Shown here one piece after another: positions 8,204 to 17,162 of a stretch of DNA of 52,337 nt. The first letter of the stretch is position 1, and the number at the start of each line of letters is the position of its first letter. The notes beneath the pieces are model-generated. The model worked only from the letters and a program-made list of their open reading frames with translations. It was not told the origin of the DNA and did not search any database. The position numbers and the translations under genes are program-made. This stretch comes from JANQPA01 sp964628385 (GTDB lineage Bacteria > Bacteroidota > Bacteroidia > Chitinophagales > Saprospiraceae), in the NCBI GenBank assembly GCA_964628385.1, contig CAZVOD010000023.1, positions 1 through 52,337 of the forward strand, read 5' to 3'.

Positions 8204-9550
8204 TCATAGTAATAGTTCGGCTAAAAGCCCCTCAAATTCCTTTTTAAAAGAAGCAAACTGGCTGGTAGCCGGGCCGGAAAAGCCCGTATGTATGCTTTGG
8301 ATCTTATCATTCTGGTCGATTATGATCATCGTAGGGAAAGCAATAACATCATTTAGCATCGGTAAAACCCTGGCCGCTTCTGATCTGCTGTAGTCTCCTG
8401 CCAATAAAATTTCATAAGGGACACTACCCATCTTTTCTTTCATTTTATCCAGAGCTGCAAAAGCTTTTTCTCTTTGTTGGTATCTTTCAAATGCCAGAGC
8501 AATGACTTCTAGCTCATCACTGGGTTTTTCTTTTAAATAATTGATTAAAAAATCAGTTTCGTCCCGACAGTTGGGACAAGAGGTGCTCATAATTTGTACA
8601 ATCTTTACCTTATTGTCAAATTTATCATCCTTTAATGATACGGTTTGCCCCAAACTATTTTTAAAGCTAAATGATAGCTTATCATAACCCGGCTTCAAAT
8701 AAGTTAGCGAATCGGGGTCTGATAATTCAAACTCGGTATTTTTTTGGGCCTTCCACACAGTTTGGTAGTGAATTCCTGATTTGAACCCACCAATTATAGT
8801 GCTGTCTTCCAGTATTTTAGCTTCAAACAGAAAAGCATGACTGCCATCAAAAGCAGAAAGATAGATTTTATCATCCTGTACTGTACCTTCCAAAAATCTG
8901 TAATCGCCCGTTTCTGTAAGAAAGGTTCCCGTTAGGTAATTGCCAGACTGCTCGAACTCCCCAATAGCTTTGTAAGGCGCTTCAGTAATGCTATCAAAAG
9001 AGAAGTCTACTTCCCATTTCCCTGAGATATCCATAACTGGGTCTTTTTTCAGGTTGGTAAACCGATAATCCTTCCCATGCCTGGCTACAAAGGGAATAGA
9101 ATAATTACCGCGACTGGGATCATAGTATCTGCCTTCAATAACGTCTTCTTCATAAAATCCTTCAAAATAAGAGCCATAAACCGGAAAACGAATAACGATA
9201 GAGTCTCTGGCCCTGCTTTTTTTACGACCAAAATCAATATCATCAATTTTAATACGTTCTTTTCCATTGATGAACTCTATGTAAAACTGCTCCGGGCTTT
9301 CATAAGTAACCTCAAAGTTGAAAGGAAGTTCACCTTCTGTGACTTCTTCAAATTGAAGATTGAGCTTTTCGGGCTGTGGCTTCGCATCCGGATTGGGAAT
9401 GACCGGATTAAGCTCCAGTTCTAAAACGGCCCTCCACGGCCCGGGCGGGATAGCCGAGTATTGATCTGGTACTACAATACAACTATTTACAAGAAATAAG
9501 ATGGCAATAAAAAAGGAAAGTTTCCCAATAATGCGCTTTTGTTTCATCAT
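8204..9550 (-). CDS. TlpA-like thioredoxin-fold lipoprotein
   Basis: A 448-aa lipoprotein: the N-terminal helix ends in LFLVNSC, a lipobox with Cys near residue 23. Residues about 30-290 are beta-rich and hold a DUF4369-like or similar Bacteroidota-specific region; residues about 290-440 are a TlpA/AhpC-type thioredoxin domain with the redox motif C325-P-N-C328. Such proteins are periplasmic or outer-membrane-anchored thiol-disulfide reductases, often in cytochrome maturation or envelope protein repair. The specific partner is not evident here. The start could be either of two adjacent ATGs. It is upstream of the TIR/TPR/SDR gene on the same strand, with a 103-base gap, so co-transcription is possible but not demonstrated. 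Confidence 0.85.
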   Translation of the reverse strand: MMKQKRIIGKLSFFIAILFLVNSCIVVPDQYSAIPPGPWRAVLELELNPVIPNPDAKPQPEKLNLQFEEVTEGELPFNFEVTYESPEQFYIEFINGKERIKIDDIDFGRKKSRARDSIVIRFPVYGSYFEGFYEEDVIEGRYYDPSRGNYSIPFVARHGKDYRFTNLKKDPVMDISGKWEVDFSFDSITEAPYKAIGEFEQSGNYLTGTFLTETGDYRFLEGTVQDDKIYLSAFDGSHAFLFEAKILEDSTIIGGFKSGIHYQTVWKAQKNTEFELSDPDSLTYLKPGYDKLSFSFKNSLGQTVSLKDDKFDNKVKIVQIMSTSCPNCRDETDFLINYLKEKPSDELEVIALAFERYQQREKAFAALDKMKEKMGSVPYEILLAGDYSRSEAARVLPMLNDVIAFPTMIIIDQNDKIQSIHTGFSGPATSQFASFKKEFEGLLAELLL

Positions 9551-9571
9551 CTGTCGCTCAAAAATTTATCA

Positions 9572-10108
9572 TCAGGAAGATCGATCTCCCTGGAAATGAT
9601 CTTCTTTATATTTAAATAAAATATTGAAAGTGGTTAAGCTTCCATAAACCCTCGTGATATACTGTTGAAGGTTTACCTTCTCTGAATCGGTAAGGTTTTT
9701 AGAACTGTTAATTCTCTGTTCCATGACCCGGATTCTATCTCTGACCATAACAATTTTATGGAAAAATGTATCGATAGGAATTTCTTTAGATTTTAAACTT
9801 TCATCGCGTGGTTTGAAAATTAGAGTTCCACCATCCCACTTGTCGGCCAAAGCGACTTCTTCCGAAATATCAGAAAACGCTCTTAGGATTTTGATGAGTG
9901 CTACTTCAGCCTGCGAAAAAGAAACAGCTCCTTCTTTATGCGGTAGGGCTTCGATGATCTCCCATTTTTCATAATCTATACTCACTTCTTTTATCCCGTA
10001 TAGCATGAAACTAACTTCATAAACGGCTTTGTGTACGCGTATAACTGCTCCTTTCCCATAAGCCGGGTGGTTTACTCTTGATCCTGCGCCAAGTCTTTGC
10101 TTATTCAT
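9572..10108 (-). CDS. Small protein with N-terminal Tudor/CarD-like motif
   Basis: A 178-aa cytosolic protein that I cannot assign. I chose the ATG at 10108 (MNKQRLGAGSRV) over an upstream TTG at 10117. Residues about 6-50 (GSRVNHPAYGKGAVIRV...YEVSF) resemble the small beta-barrel found at the ends of UvrD/PcrA and in CarD-type RNA-polymerase-binding proteins, in which 'hPxfGxGxV' is typical. The rest is helical and charged, with a possible coiled coil around residues 125-165. It is 21 bases upstream of the TlpA-like lipoprotein gene. A nucleic-acid or polymerase contact role is a guess from the motif. Confidence 0.7.
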   Translation of the reverse strand: MNKQRLGAGSRVNHPAYGKGAVIRVHKAVYEVSFMLYGIKEVSIDYEKWEIIEALPHKEGAVSFSQAEVALIKILRAFSDISEEVALADKWDGGTLIFKPRDESLKSKEIPIDTFFHKIVMVRDRIRVMEQRINSSKNLTDSEKVNLQQYITRVYGSLTTFNILFKYKEDHFQGDRSS

Positions 10109-10146
10109 GAGTACCAATGGTTTAATTCATTTCTGAATCCAAATAA

Positions 10147-11577
10147 CTATGCGGATTGCAAATCACCAACTGCCAGGTCCAGCTCATTTTCAGATTTAGC
10201 AATTATCGTAGAAACAGAAGCATCTCCGGTTACATTTACAACCGTTCGCAACATATCCAAAATTCGGTCAACGGGGAAAATGATGGCAATCCAGGCCGGG
10301 TTCAGACCCACAGATTCCAAGACAACGATCATCATAACCAAGCCAGCACTAGGTACAGCGGCTGAGCCAATAGAAGCCAGTGTGGCGGTCAGAATAATCG
10401 TCAATTGTTGAGCAAACGTCAAGTCAACCAAATGCATCTGAGCCATAAAAATAACGGCTACAGCTTGGTAAAGGCTTGTACCGTCCATATTTACAGTGGC
10501 TCCTATAGGTAGCACAAAATTGGTGACACTCTTGGAAACGCCGATATTATCTCTTACACACTCCATCGTTACCGGCAAGGTAGCGGCACTGGAACTAGTA
10601 GAAAATGCCAGAAATTGTGCTGGACTAATTCTTCTGAAGAAATCGAAGTAACCTAGTTTTCTCACGAAAAGCTGTACAACCAGCGGATAAAATATGAATA
10701 TCATAATTAGCAAGCCCAGTGTCAAGACCAGCGAATAACTAGCTAAGCCTTTGAAAATCTCGATAACGTCTTGCACGGTGTTAGCCATTTTTGAAATGAC
10801 TCCGGCCATCAGAGCAAAAACGAAGAATGGTGCGGCTTCCATGATCAGCTCTACCATTTTGAGAAAAATTTCGTTAGCGCCATTGACAAAATCTACAACT
10901 GCTGTTGTCTTTTCGTTGGGCAGCAGCAAAATGACAATACCAAAAAAGATGGCAAAAGTAATGATTTGCAGCATCTGAGCCTCTACAATCGCTTTACCAA
11001 AATTATCGGGAACCATATCCACGATAAATTGTAAACTACCGCCTTTTTTAAGGTCCTCTGCTGCTTCTTTACGAGCCTCTACAGTTGAATTACTGCTCTC
11101 TTCTTGCAGAGCTGATGTGGCGGCCGCCACCTGATTAGCGTATTTTGGGTCTGACAGGTAGTTTTTACCATCCAGAATCTCGACACCATCTGTTTCTTGA
11201 ACCCATAGTTCATACTTTAGACGATTGCGAGTCCTTTGCTCTTCGCCTACATAATTACCCGGGCGCAATGTGTTAACTAATAAAATACCAATTAGTACAG
11301 CAATAACTGTTGTACTCATGTAGGCAGCCAGTGTTTTGACCCCCATGCGGCCGAGCTTGGACGGGTCGGGTAGGGTAGAGATGCCTGCAATGATAGAAAA
11401 AAGCACTAACGGTATAGCTATCAGCTTTAAAAGTCTGATAAATATAGTCCCGAAGGGATCAATAAATTCCATAGTGAAGTCATTCCATCCTAAACCAACC
11501 GAGATAAATGAGTAGATAATACCTAAAATCAATCCAATAATAATCCGCCAGTGTAGTGGTAGCTTTTTTCTTGCCAT
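10147..11577 (-). CDS. Dicarboxylate/amino-acid:cation symporter (DAACS family)
   Basis: A 476-aa inner-membrane secondary transporter of the GltP/DctA/GltPh family, importing glutamate, aspartate or C4-dicarboxylates with Na+ or H+. The re-entrant hairpin serine-rich motif (FSTSSSAATLPVT) and the signature N363-M-D-G-T are present, as is the following ASIGSAAVPSAGLVM segment. Length is slightly above the usual 420-440 aa because of a hydrophilic insert at about residues 105-170 between membrane helices, typical of Bacteroidota members. Substrate preference cannot be read reliably. It is transcribed away from hemE; the 246-base gap between them should hold both promoters, but I see no clear -7 box. 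Confidence 0.92.
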   Translation of the reverse strand: MARKKLPLHWRIIIGLILGIIYSFISVGLGWNDFTMEFIDPFGTIFIRLLKLIAIPLVLFSIIAGISTLPDPSKLGRMGVKTLAAYMSTTVIAVLIGILLVNTLRPGNYVGEEQRTRNRLKYELWVQETDGVEILDGKNYLSDPKYANQVAAATSALQEESSNSTVEARKEAAEDLKKGGSLQFIVDMVPDNFGKAIVEAQMLQIITFAIFFGIVILLLPNEKTTAVVDFVNGANEIFLKMVELIMEAAPFFVFALMAGVISKMANTVQDVIEIFKGLASYSLVLTLGLLIMIFIFYPLVVQLFVRKLGYFDFFRRISPAQFLAFSTSSSAATLPVTMECVRDNIGVSKSVTNFVLPIGATVNMDGTSLYQAVAVIFMAQMHLVDLTFAQQLTIILTATLASIGSAAVPSAGLVMMIVVLESVGLNPAWIAIIFPVDRILDMLRTVVNVTGDASVSTIIAKSENELDLAVGDLQSA

Positions 11578-11823
11578 AGTGCTTAATTACTTTGTTTGCT
11601 CTTGAACAGGAAGCAAAATATGTAAAAATATCCAAGTTTAATAAAGACGACTATATTTCTGGTAATCGTAGCCAAAATGCTTATGAAATAGAGTTAACTC
11701 AAAGACTATATTGTTAAATAATTTTACTCAGTTAAAATTTTCTTTTAAATTTAAAAATAAAATCATTAGAAAAAGGGACAATAAAGAGTTTTTCGAGTGC
11801 CAAAAAGTTTCTATCATTGCCGA

Positions 11824-12846
11824 ATGAAAAATGATTTATTACTGCGAACTATAAAGGGAGAGCAGGTAGAACGTCCGCCGGTATGGCTTATGCGTCAAGC
11901 TGGCAGAATTTTACCACAGTATCGAGAGGTGAGAAGTGCTATAGGCTCTTTTAGAGGTTTGGTAAAAACACCTGATCTGGTTGCAGAAGTAACCATTCAA
12001 CCGGTTGATGAACTAGATGTAGATGCCGCTATTATTTTTTCTGATATTTTGGTCATTCCTGAAGCCATGGGACTAGAGTATGAATTAATTGAAAAGAAAG
12101 GTCCCAATTTTCCTAAAACTATAAAGACAAAGGCAGATGTAGAAGCTCTACTTACGGGTGATGCAGCTGCCGAGAACCTACAATACGTATACAATGGTAT
12201 TGACCAAACGCTGGCAGGTCTTGATGGTCGTGTACCACTCATTGGTTTTGCGGGAGCACCATGGACATTACTGGCGTACATGGTAGAAGGGAAGGGGAGT
12301 AAGACTTTTTCAGAAGCTAAAAAATTCCTTTACAAAGAGCCTGCATTAGCTCATAAGTTACTGGAAAAAATAACCGATTCAATCATCAGTTTTCTAAAAT
12401 TAAAGATAAAGCACGGAGTCAGCGTGGTGCAAGTCTTTGATTCCTGGGCCAGTTCTTTGAGTCCAGCTCAATATGCTACCTTTTCATTTCCCTATATTCA
12501 AAAAATATGCAGCGCCATTAACGAAGTTCCTGTGGTGGTATTCGCTAAAGGGGCCTGGTTTGCCATGGAATCGTTCAAAACCCTAAATTGTGAGGTTATT
12601 GGCCTGGACTGGAACACTTCTGTTACCTTTGTAAGAGATATTCTGGGCGATGAAATCATACTTCAGGGTAATCTCGACCCCTGTCAACTTTACGCAGCTA
12701 AAGCGGATATAGAAAAAGCTACAATCAACCTGATAGAGGAAGCAGGCAGGCGTCACATAATCAATTTAGGCCATGGGGTCTACCCAGACACGCCTTTAGA
12801 GGGCGTAAAGCATTTTGTAAATACAGTCAAGTCGTATGAGTACTAA
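11824..12846 (+). CDS. hemE: Uroporphyrinogen III decarboxylase
   Basis: Catalyses decarboxylation of the four acetate side chains of uroporphyrinogen III to give coproporphyrinogen III, in cytosolic heme synthesis. The start at 11824 (MKNDLLLRT) gives 340 aa, the family norm; an upstream ATG-like start at 11797 would add nine unusual residues. The N-terminal signature RPPVWLMRQAGRILPQYR is complete, with the substrate-binding Arg pair and the later GFAGAPWTL and FDSWA motifs. The C-terminal NLGHGVYPDTP is also intact. It is monocistronic or co-transcribed with accD 104 bases downstream; no other heme genes are in the window. Confidence 0.97.
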   Translation: MKNDLLLRTIKGEQVERPPVWLMRQAGRILPQYREVRSAIGSFRGLVKTPDLVAEVTIQPVDELDVDAAIIFSDILVIPEAMGLEYELIEKKGPNFPKTIKTKADVEALLTGDAAAENLQYVYNGIDQTLAGLDGRVPLIGFAGAPWTLLAYMVEGKGSKTFSEAKKFLYKEPALAHKLLEKITDSIISFLKLKIKHGVSVVQVFDSWASSLSPAQYATFSFPYIQKICSAINEVPVVVFAKGAWFAMESFKTLNCEVIGLDWNTSVTFVRDILGDEIILQGNLDPCQLYAAKADIEKATINLIEEAGRRHIINLGHGVYPDTPLEGVKHFVNTVKSYEY

Positions 12847-12950
12847 TTTTATAACCCAAATTGCGATTGTAGCGTGTAGGCTGAAAAGGATTAGTCCTTC
12901 TTATAAGTAGGAATGGCAATTTAAATTTTATAGGTGAAAAAATAACAGCT

Positions 12951-13814
12951 ATGGGTTGGTTTAAAAGGTTAAAAGACGGAATTCAAACCGCAACGAGAAA
13001 TAAAAAGGAAGCACCTGAAGGGCTGTGGTACAAGTGTAAGCGTTGTAAAGAAACCAGCATACTCAAAGAGGTAAAAGATAATTTTTTAAAGTGTCCGAAA
13101 TGCCAATATCACATTAGAATTGGCTCCCATGATTATTTTGATATCATATTTGATGGTGTTTACACGGAATTGTTCTCTGAACTCCGTTCCTCTGACCCAC
13201 TGCAATTTGAAGATTTAAAGCCTTACAAAACCAGGCTGGAGCAAGCCTATGATAAAAATATGGTGACCGATGCCATAAGTGTAGCCAAGGGCAAAGTCAA
13301 TCGCAAACCTTTGATCATTGCAGCCATGGATTTCAAATTTATTGGTGGCTCTATGGGGTCTGTAGTGGGGGAGCGTATTTCAAAGGCTATTGACGAATGC
13401 ATTGCTACGCGCACTCCTCTGATGATCATTTCCAAATCTGGTGGGGCACGCATGATGGAAGCTGCATTTTCACTTATGCAAATGGCCAAGACCTCCGCGA
13501 AGCTTACACTCATGGCCAGGCATAAAATTCCTTATTTCTCACTGATGACTGACCCCACAACCGGTGGCGTAACGGCTTCATTTGCTATGTTAGGTGATGT
13601 AAATTTCGCTGAACCGGAAGCTCTGATCGGCTTTGCTGGTCCTAGAGTCATCAAGGAAACCATCAAAAAAGATCTTCCGGAAGGCTTCCAGACTTCTGAA
13701 TTTCTTCTTGAAAATGGCTTTCTGGACTTTATAGTAGACCGCAAAGACCTCAAAGAAACGGTAGGAGACCTTTTGTACTTTTTTGATGAAAACCGCACAG
13801 CCTCCGCGCTGTAA
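12951..13814 (+). CDS. accD: Acetyl-CoA carboxylase carboxyltransferase subunit beta
   Basis: The beta subunit of the carboxyltransferase that moves CO2 from carboxybiotin to acetyl-CoA, first step of fatty acid synthesis. The N-terminal zinc ribbon is complete: C29-x2-C32 and C48-x2-C51. The crotonase-like body shows SKSGGARMMEA, TDPTTGGVTASFAMLGD and the oxyanion-hole glycines of GFAGPRVI. Length 287 aa is normal. The partner accA is not in this window. Confidence 0.97.
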   Translation: MGWFKRLKDGIQTATRNKKEAPEGLWYKCKRCKETSILKEVKDNFLKCPKCQYHIRIGSHDYFDIIFDGVYTELFSELRSSDPLQFEDLKPYKTRLEQAYDKNMVTDAISVAKGKVNRKPLIIAAMDFKFIGGSMGSVVGERISKAIDECIATRTPLMIISKSGGARMMEAAFSLMQMAKTSAKLTLMARHKIPYFSLMTDPTTGGVTASFAMLGDVNFAEPEALIGFAGPRVIKETIKKDLPEGFQTSEFLLENGFLDFIVDRKDLKETVGDLLYFFDENRTASAL

Positions 13815-13832
13815 ATTAGCTATAGCGGTAGT

Positions 13833-13895
13833 GGGCTTGTTGCGAAGAGAATTAATATGGAGTACAACCGACTTTCATACACTCAAAACAAGCCC
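13833..13895. repeat. 9-bp inverted repeat after accD
   Basis: GGGCTTGTT at 13833-13841 is the exact reverse complement of 13887-13895, 19 bases past the accD stop. The 45-base spacer and lack of a U-run make it a doubtful terminator. The rest of the 279-base gap holds a candidate promoter for the ridA-like operon. Confidence 0.35.
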
Positions 13896-13991
13896 GAAAT
13901 ATCATACTGGAGTTGATGAAAGGCTAATCAAAGCTACTTCGTCTATCAACTTCTGCTGAGAATCTTTCCTTATGTTTTCCATATTAGCTAT

Positions 13992-14023
13992 TTTGCTGCA
14001 GTCAGATAACGTAATTTATTTTG
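13992..14023 (+). promoter_or_regulatory. Candidate promoter of the ridA-like/penicillin acylase operon
   Basis: TTTG at 13992-13995 is followed after 20 bases by TTATTTTG (14016-14023), one mismatch from the Bacteroidota -7 box TAnnTTTG. It would give a leader of about 65 bases before the RidA-like start. Confidence 0.35.
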
Positions 14024-14093
14024 ATTTAGCGATGCTTTTAGGTGCTACTACTCAAGCTGTCGCCACATCATTTCAAAAATCTAACTGCCTGGT

Positions 14094-14678
14094 ATGAAAA
14101 AACTACTAATCTACTTTATTTTGTTCCTAAGTTTCACGATGCTGTCCTGCAATAATCCTTCATCAGATACAGAAACGAAAACCCTTAAAAGCCAAACCGA
14201 CAAGGCTTCCATGAGCCCTGAAGAACGCTTAAAGGAGTTGGGCATTAATTTGTCTGAGGCTGGAAATCCTGTTGCTAATTATGTTAATGCTGTTCGCACA
14301 GGTAATCTCCTTTTTTTGGCCGGAAAAGGCCCCAAAAAAGAAAATGGAGCGTACATTACTGGAAAAGTAGGAGCTGATTTGACCGAAGAAGAAGGTTACG
14401 AGGCAGCCAGACGCAGTGCCATTGCCCATTTGAGTGTACTCAAAGCTGAGCTAGGCTCTCTGGATAAAGTAAAAAGGATCGTAAAGGTAAGAGGTATGGT
14501 GAATGCTACACCTGATTTCACCAATCAGCCCGAGGTGATTAATGGCTATTCTGATTTGATGGTAGAGGTTTTTGGGGAAAAGGGTAAACACACGCGCACA
14601 GCCGTTGGCATGGGCTCTTTACCCAGAAATATAGCTGTAGAAGTAGAGGTAGTAGTGGAGGTGGAGGAGAAATTGTAA
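14094..14678 (+). CDS. RidA/YjgF-family protein exported as a lipoprotein
   Basis: A 194-aa protein made of a lipoprotein signal peptide (hydrophobic core, then LSC with Cys at residue 19), a short Ser/Thr-rich linker, and a RidA-like domain from about residue 45. RidA proteins are normally cytosolic imine/enamine deaminases of about 130 aa. Motifs of the fold are visible: GNLLFLAGKGP, the paired R-T-A region before SLPRNIAVEVE, where the Arg binds the substrate carboxylate. Export to the envelope is unusual. It starts an apparent operon: the penicillin-acylase-like gene follows after 46 bases. It may belong to the non-deaminase Rid subgroups, whose roles are unclear. Confidence 0.85.
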   Translation: MKKLLIYFILFLSFTMLSCNNPSSDTETKTLKSQTDKASMSPEERLKELGINLSEAGNPVANYVNAVRTGNLLFLAGKGPKKENGAYITGKVGADLTEEEGYEAARRSAIAHLSVLKAELGSLDKVKRIVKVRGMVNATPDFTNQPEVINGYSDLMVEVFGEKGKHTRTAVGMGSLPRNIAVEVEVVVEVEEKL

Positions 14679-14724
14679 ATTTAAGTATCTACTCAAGCCA
14701 CTTTTAGAAAAATAAAGATTTAGT

Positions 14725-17130
14725 ATGAAAAAACAACTGAGCATGCTGTTCCTGTTATTCAGCTTCAGCATCTTTGCACAAGAGAATTACACCGTTAACG
14801 GTTTAGAAAAAGAAGTACAAATACTAGTGGATCAATGGGGAGTTCCCCATATTTATGCCCAAACGGAGCGGGATCTTTTCTTTGCTCAAGGATTTTATGC
14901 AGCCCGCGATCGTTTGTTCCAATTTGAAATATGGAGAAGACAAGCCACAGGGACAGTCGCCGAAATTTTTGGCGAAAATGAAATCGATCGGGATATTGGC
15001 GGCCGGTTATTTATGTTTAGAGGGGACATACAAAAGGAAATGCAGCATTACCATCCAAAAGGGGAAATGATTATCACCGCATTCGTAGATGGTGTAAATA
15101 CCTACATTGAACAGGCTTTAAAAAACCCGGAATCTCTGCCACTGGAGTTCAAACTTTTAGGCATCCAACCGCAAAAATGGACACCCGAGGTGGTCATATC
15201 CAGACATCAGGGCCTGCTAGGTAATATTGGAACAGAATTAGATATAGGCCGGGCTGTGGCGCTTTTAGGTCCGGAAAAAGTAAAGGAAATAGGCTGGTTT
15301 CACCCTAAAGATCCAATGCTGAAACTGGACCCCAAGATCGATAAAGCATTTTTACAAAAAGATATTCTCAAATTGTACAATGCTTTTAGGAAACCCATTC
15401 AGTTTAAGCCGGGGTACATTGTTTCGGATGTTCGCAACAACAACTATGAAGAATTTCGCTCCTTAACTCTGAAAGATAGCCTGGCTTGGGCATCAGTAAT
15501 GAAAGAGGAGGCTAGTAATCTGGGTAGTAACAACTGGGTAGTATCCGGTAAATTAACCCAAAGTGGCTTTCCTATCATGGCTAACGACCCGCACAGACGA
15601 TTATCAGTACCTTCCCTTCGCTATATGGCTCATTTGGTGGGCCCGGGCTGGAATGTTATTGGTGGTGGAGAACCTGAAATACCCGGCATTTCCATTGGTC
15701 ACAATGAGCACGGAGCCTGGGGTTTGACTGTTTTTCGAACGGACGCCGAGGATTTGTACATTTACCGTACCAATCCGGACAACCCAAATCAATATTGGTA
15801 CAAGGGACATTGGGAAGAGATGTATGTGATTAAGGAAACTGTAAAAGTAAAAGATGCCCCCGATGTAGAAGTGGATTTAAAATATACCAAACATGGTCCA
15901 GTAGTTTTTGAAGAAAAATCCTCTAGTACGGCGGCGGCTGTCAGATGTGGCTGGCTGGAAATAGGAGGGTCGCCTTATCTGGCTAGTTTAAGGATGGATC
16001 AGTCCAGAAACTATGAAGAATTCAGAGCAGCTTGTAACTATAGTCATATTCCCGGAGAAAATATGACCTGGGCTGATAAAAATGGAAATATTGGCTGGCA
16101 AGCAGTGGGTATAGCCCCTATACGTCGAAACTGGAGCGGCCTTGTACCCGTGCCAGGAGATGGTTCCTACGAATGGGAGGGATATTTGCCAATTATAGCC
16201 AAGCCTAATATTTATAATCCCGATAATAACTACTTTTCTACTGCTAATGAAAATGTTACACCTGCTGATTATGAATATTGGGATGCCATAGGTTTTAGCT
16301 GGTCTGATCCTTACCGTGGAGACCGTTTGAAAGAGTTTTTGGGATCGGGGAAAATCCATTCGGTGGCTGATATGGCGGCTTTACAAACTGATTATTTATC
16401 TCTACCGGCCCGTACGTTGGTGCCTATGTTGAAACCCCTGCAATTTGAGAATCCTGGCTTTGAGCAAGCTCAAAATATACTGCTGAACTGGGATTATCGA
16501 ATGGAACCAGGTTCCGTGGCTGCTTGTATTTATCATGCCTGGCAGTTGATGATCGCCAGAGATTACAATGCATTGTTTGTTCCAGATGCAGCAGAAGACC
16601 TAATCAGTATACAAATGAAAACAGTAATTGACGGATTGCTCTTTCCAGATTCTAAGTTTGGGAAAAATGCTGTGGCTGGAAGAGATAAGTTTCTCAAAGA
16701 TGCACTAAGAAATGCAGTTACCTTCCTTATCGCCAGGCTGGGGCCTGATGCTAGTAAATGGCAGTACGGGCAGATAGACTACAAACATGTACTGATCAAG
16801 CATCCGCTGAGCAATGCCGTAAATGATTCTCTGAGAAATAAGCTGGAAGTTGGTCCTCATCCCAGAGGTGGAGGAGCATTTACCGCTAACGTCTCCGGTA
16901 ATGGATTGAATCAGACCCACGGCGCCACTTTCAGAGTCATTATTGATACTGGCAACTGGGATCAGAGTTTGGCCACTAATTCACCAGGGCAATCTGGTAA
17001 TCCTGATCATCCACACTACGACAATTTGTTTGATATTTGGGTAAATGATCAGTATTTCCCATTATTTTATTCAAAAGAAAAAATACAATCGGTTACTGAT
17101 TATCAGCTGAAGCTAGTTCCGGTAGAATAG
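14725..17130 (+). CDS. Penicillin-acylase-family N-terminal nucleophile amidase
   Basis: An 801-aa Ntn hydrolase precursor. It has a clear signal peptide (MKKQLSMLFLLF...FAQ), an alpha chain, a spacer and a beta chain whose N-terminal nucleophile after self-cleavage would be S268 in GSNNWVVSG, the classic family site. Other landmarks are QGFYAARDRLFQFE in the alpha chain and NDPHRRLSVP in the beta chain. The family hydrolyses amide bonds in penicillins, acyl-homoserine lactones and other acyl amides in the periplasm. The natural substrate here is unknown; quorum quenching or lipid-amide turnover are options. It sits between a RidA-like lipoprotein and an M28 peptidase (32 bases downstream), so an envelope peptide or amide degradation operon is plausible. 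Confidence 0.93.
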   Translation: MKKQLSMLFLLFSFSIFAQENYTVNGLEKEVQILVDQWGVPHIYAQTERDLFFAQGFYAARDRLFQFEIWRRQATGTVAEIFGENEIDRDIGGRLFMFRGDIQKEMQHYHPKGEMIITAFVDGVNTYIEQALKNPESLPLEFKLLGIQPQKWTPEVVISRHQGLLGNIGTELDIGRAVALLGPEKVKEIGWFHPKDPMLKLDPKIDKAFLQKDILKLYNAFRKPIQFKPGYIVSDVRNNNYEEFRSLTLKDSLAWASVMKEEASNLGSNNWVVSGKLTQSGFPIMANDPHRRLSVPSLRYMAHLVGPGWNVIGGGEPEIPGISIGHNEHGAWGLTVFRTDAEDLYIYRTNPDNPNQYWYKGHWEEMYVIKETVKVKDAPDVEVDLKYTKHGPVVFEEKSSSTAAAVRCGWLEIGGSPYLASLRMDQSRNYEEFRAACNYSHIPGENMTWADKNGNIGWQAVGIAPIRRNWSGLVPVPGDGSYEWEGYLPIIAKPNIYNPDNNYFSTANENVTPADYEYWDAIGFSWSDPYRGDRLKEFLGSGKIHSVADMAALQTDYLSLPARTLVPMLKPLQFENPGFEQAQNILLNWDYRMEPGSVAACIYHAWQLMIARDYNALFVPDAAEDLISIQMKTVIDGLLFPDSKFGKNAVAGRDKFLKDALRNAVTFLIARLGPDASKWQYGQIDYKHVLIKHPLSNAVNDSLRNKLEVGPHPRGGGAFTANVSGNGLNQTHGATFRVIIDTGNWDQSLATNSPGQSGNPDHPHYDNLFDIWVNDQYFPLFYSKEKIQSVTDYQLKLVPVE

Positions 17131-17162
17131 CAGACTTTTCAAGACATAGAAACTAAAATAAA

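Noticed and set aside
12857..12921. Short inverted repeat between hemE and accD
   Set aside because: Only 7 matching bases per arm with a 50-base spacer in AT-rich DNA; expected by chance.
13972..14097. 41-codon frame overlapping the RidA-like start by ATGA
   Set aside because: It contains the candidate promoter of the operon and has no recognisable features; too weak to call.
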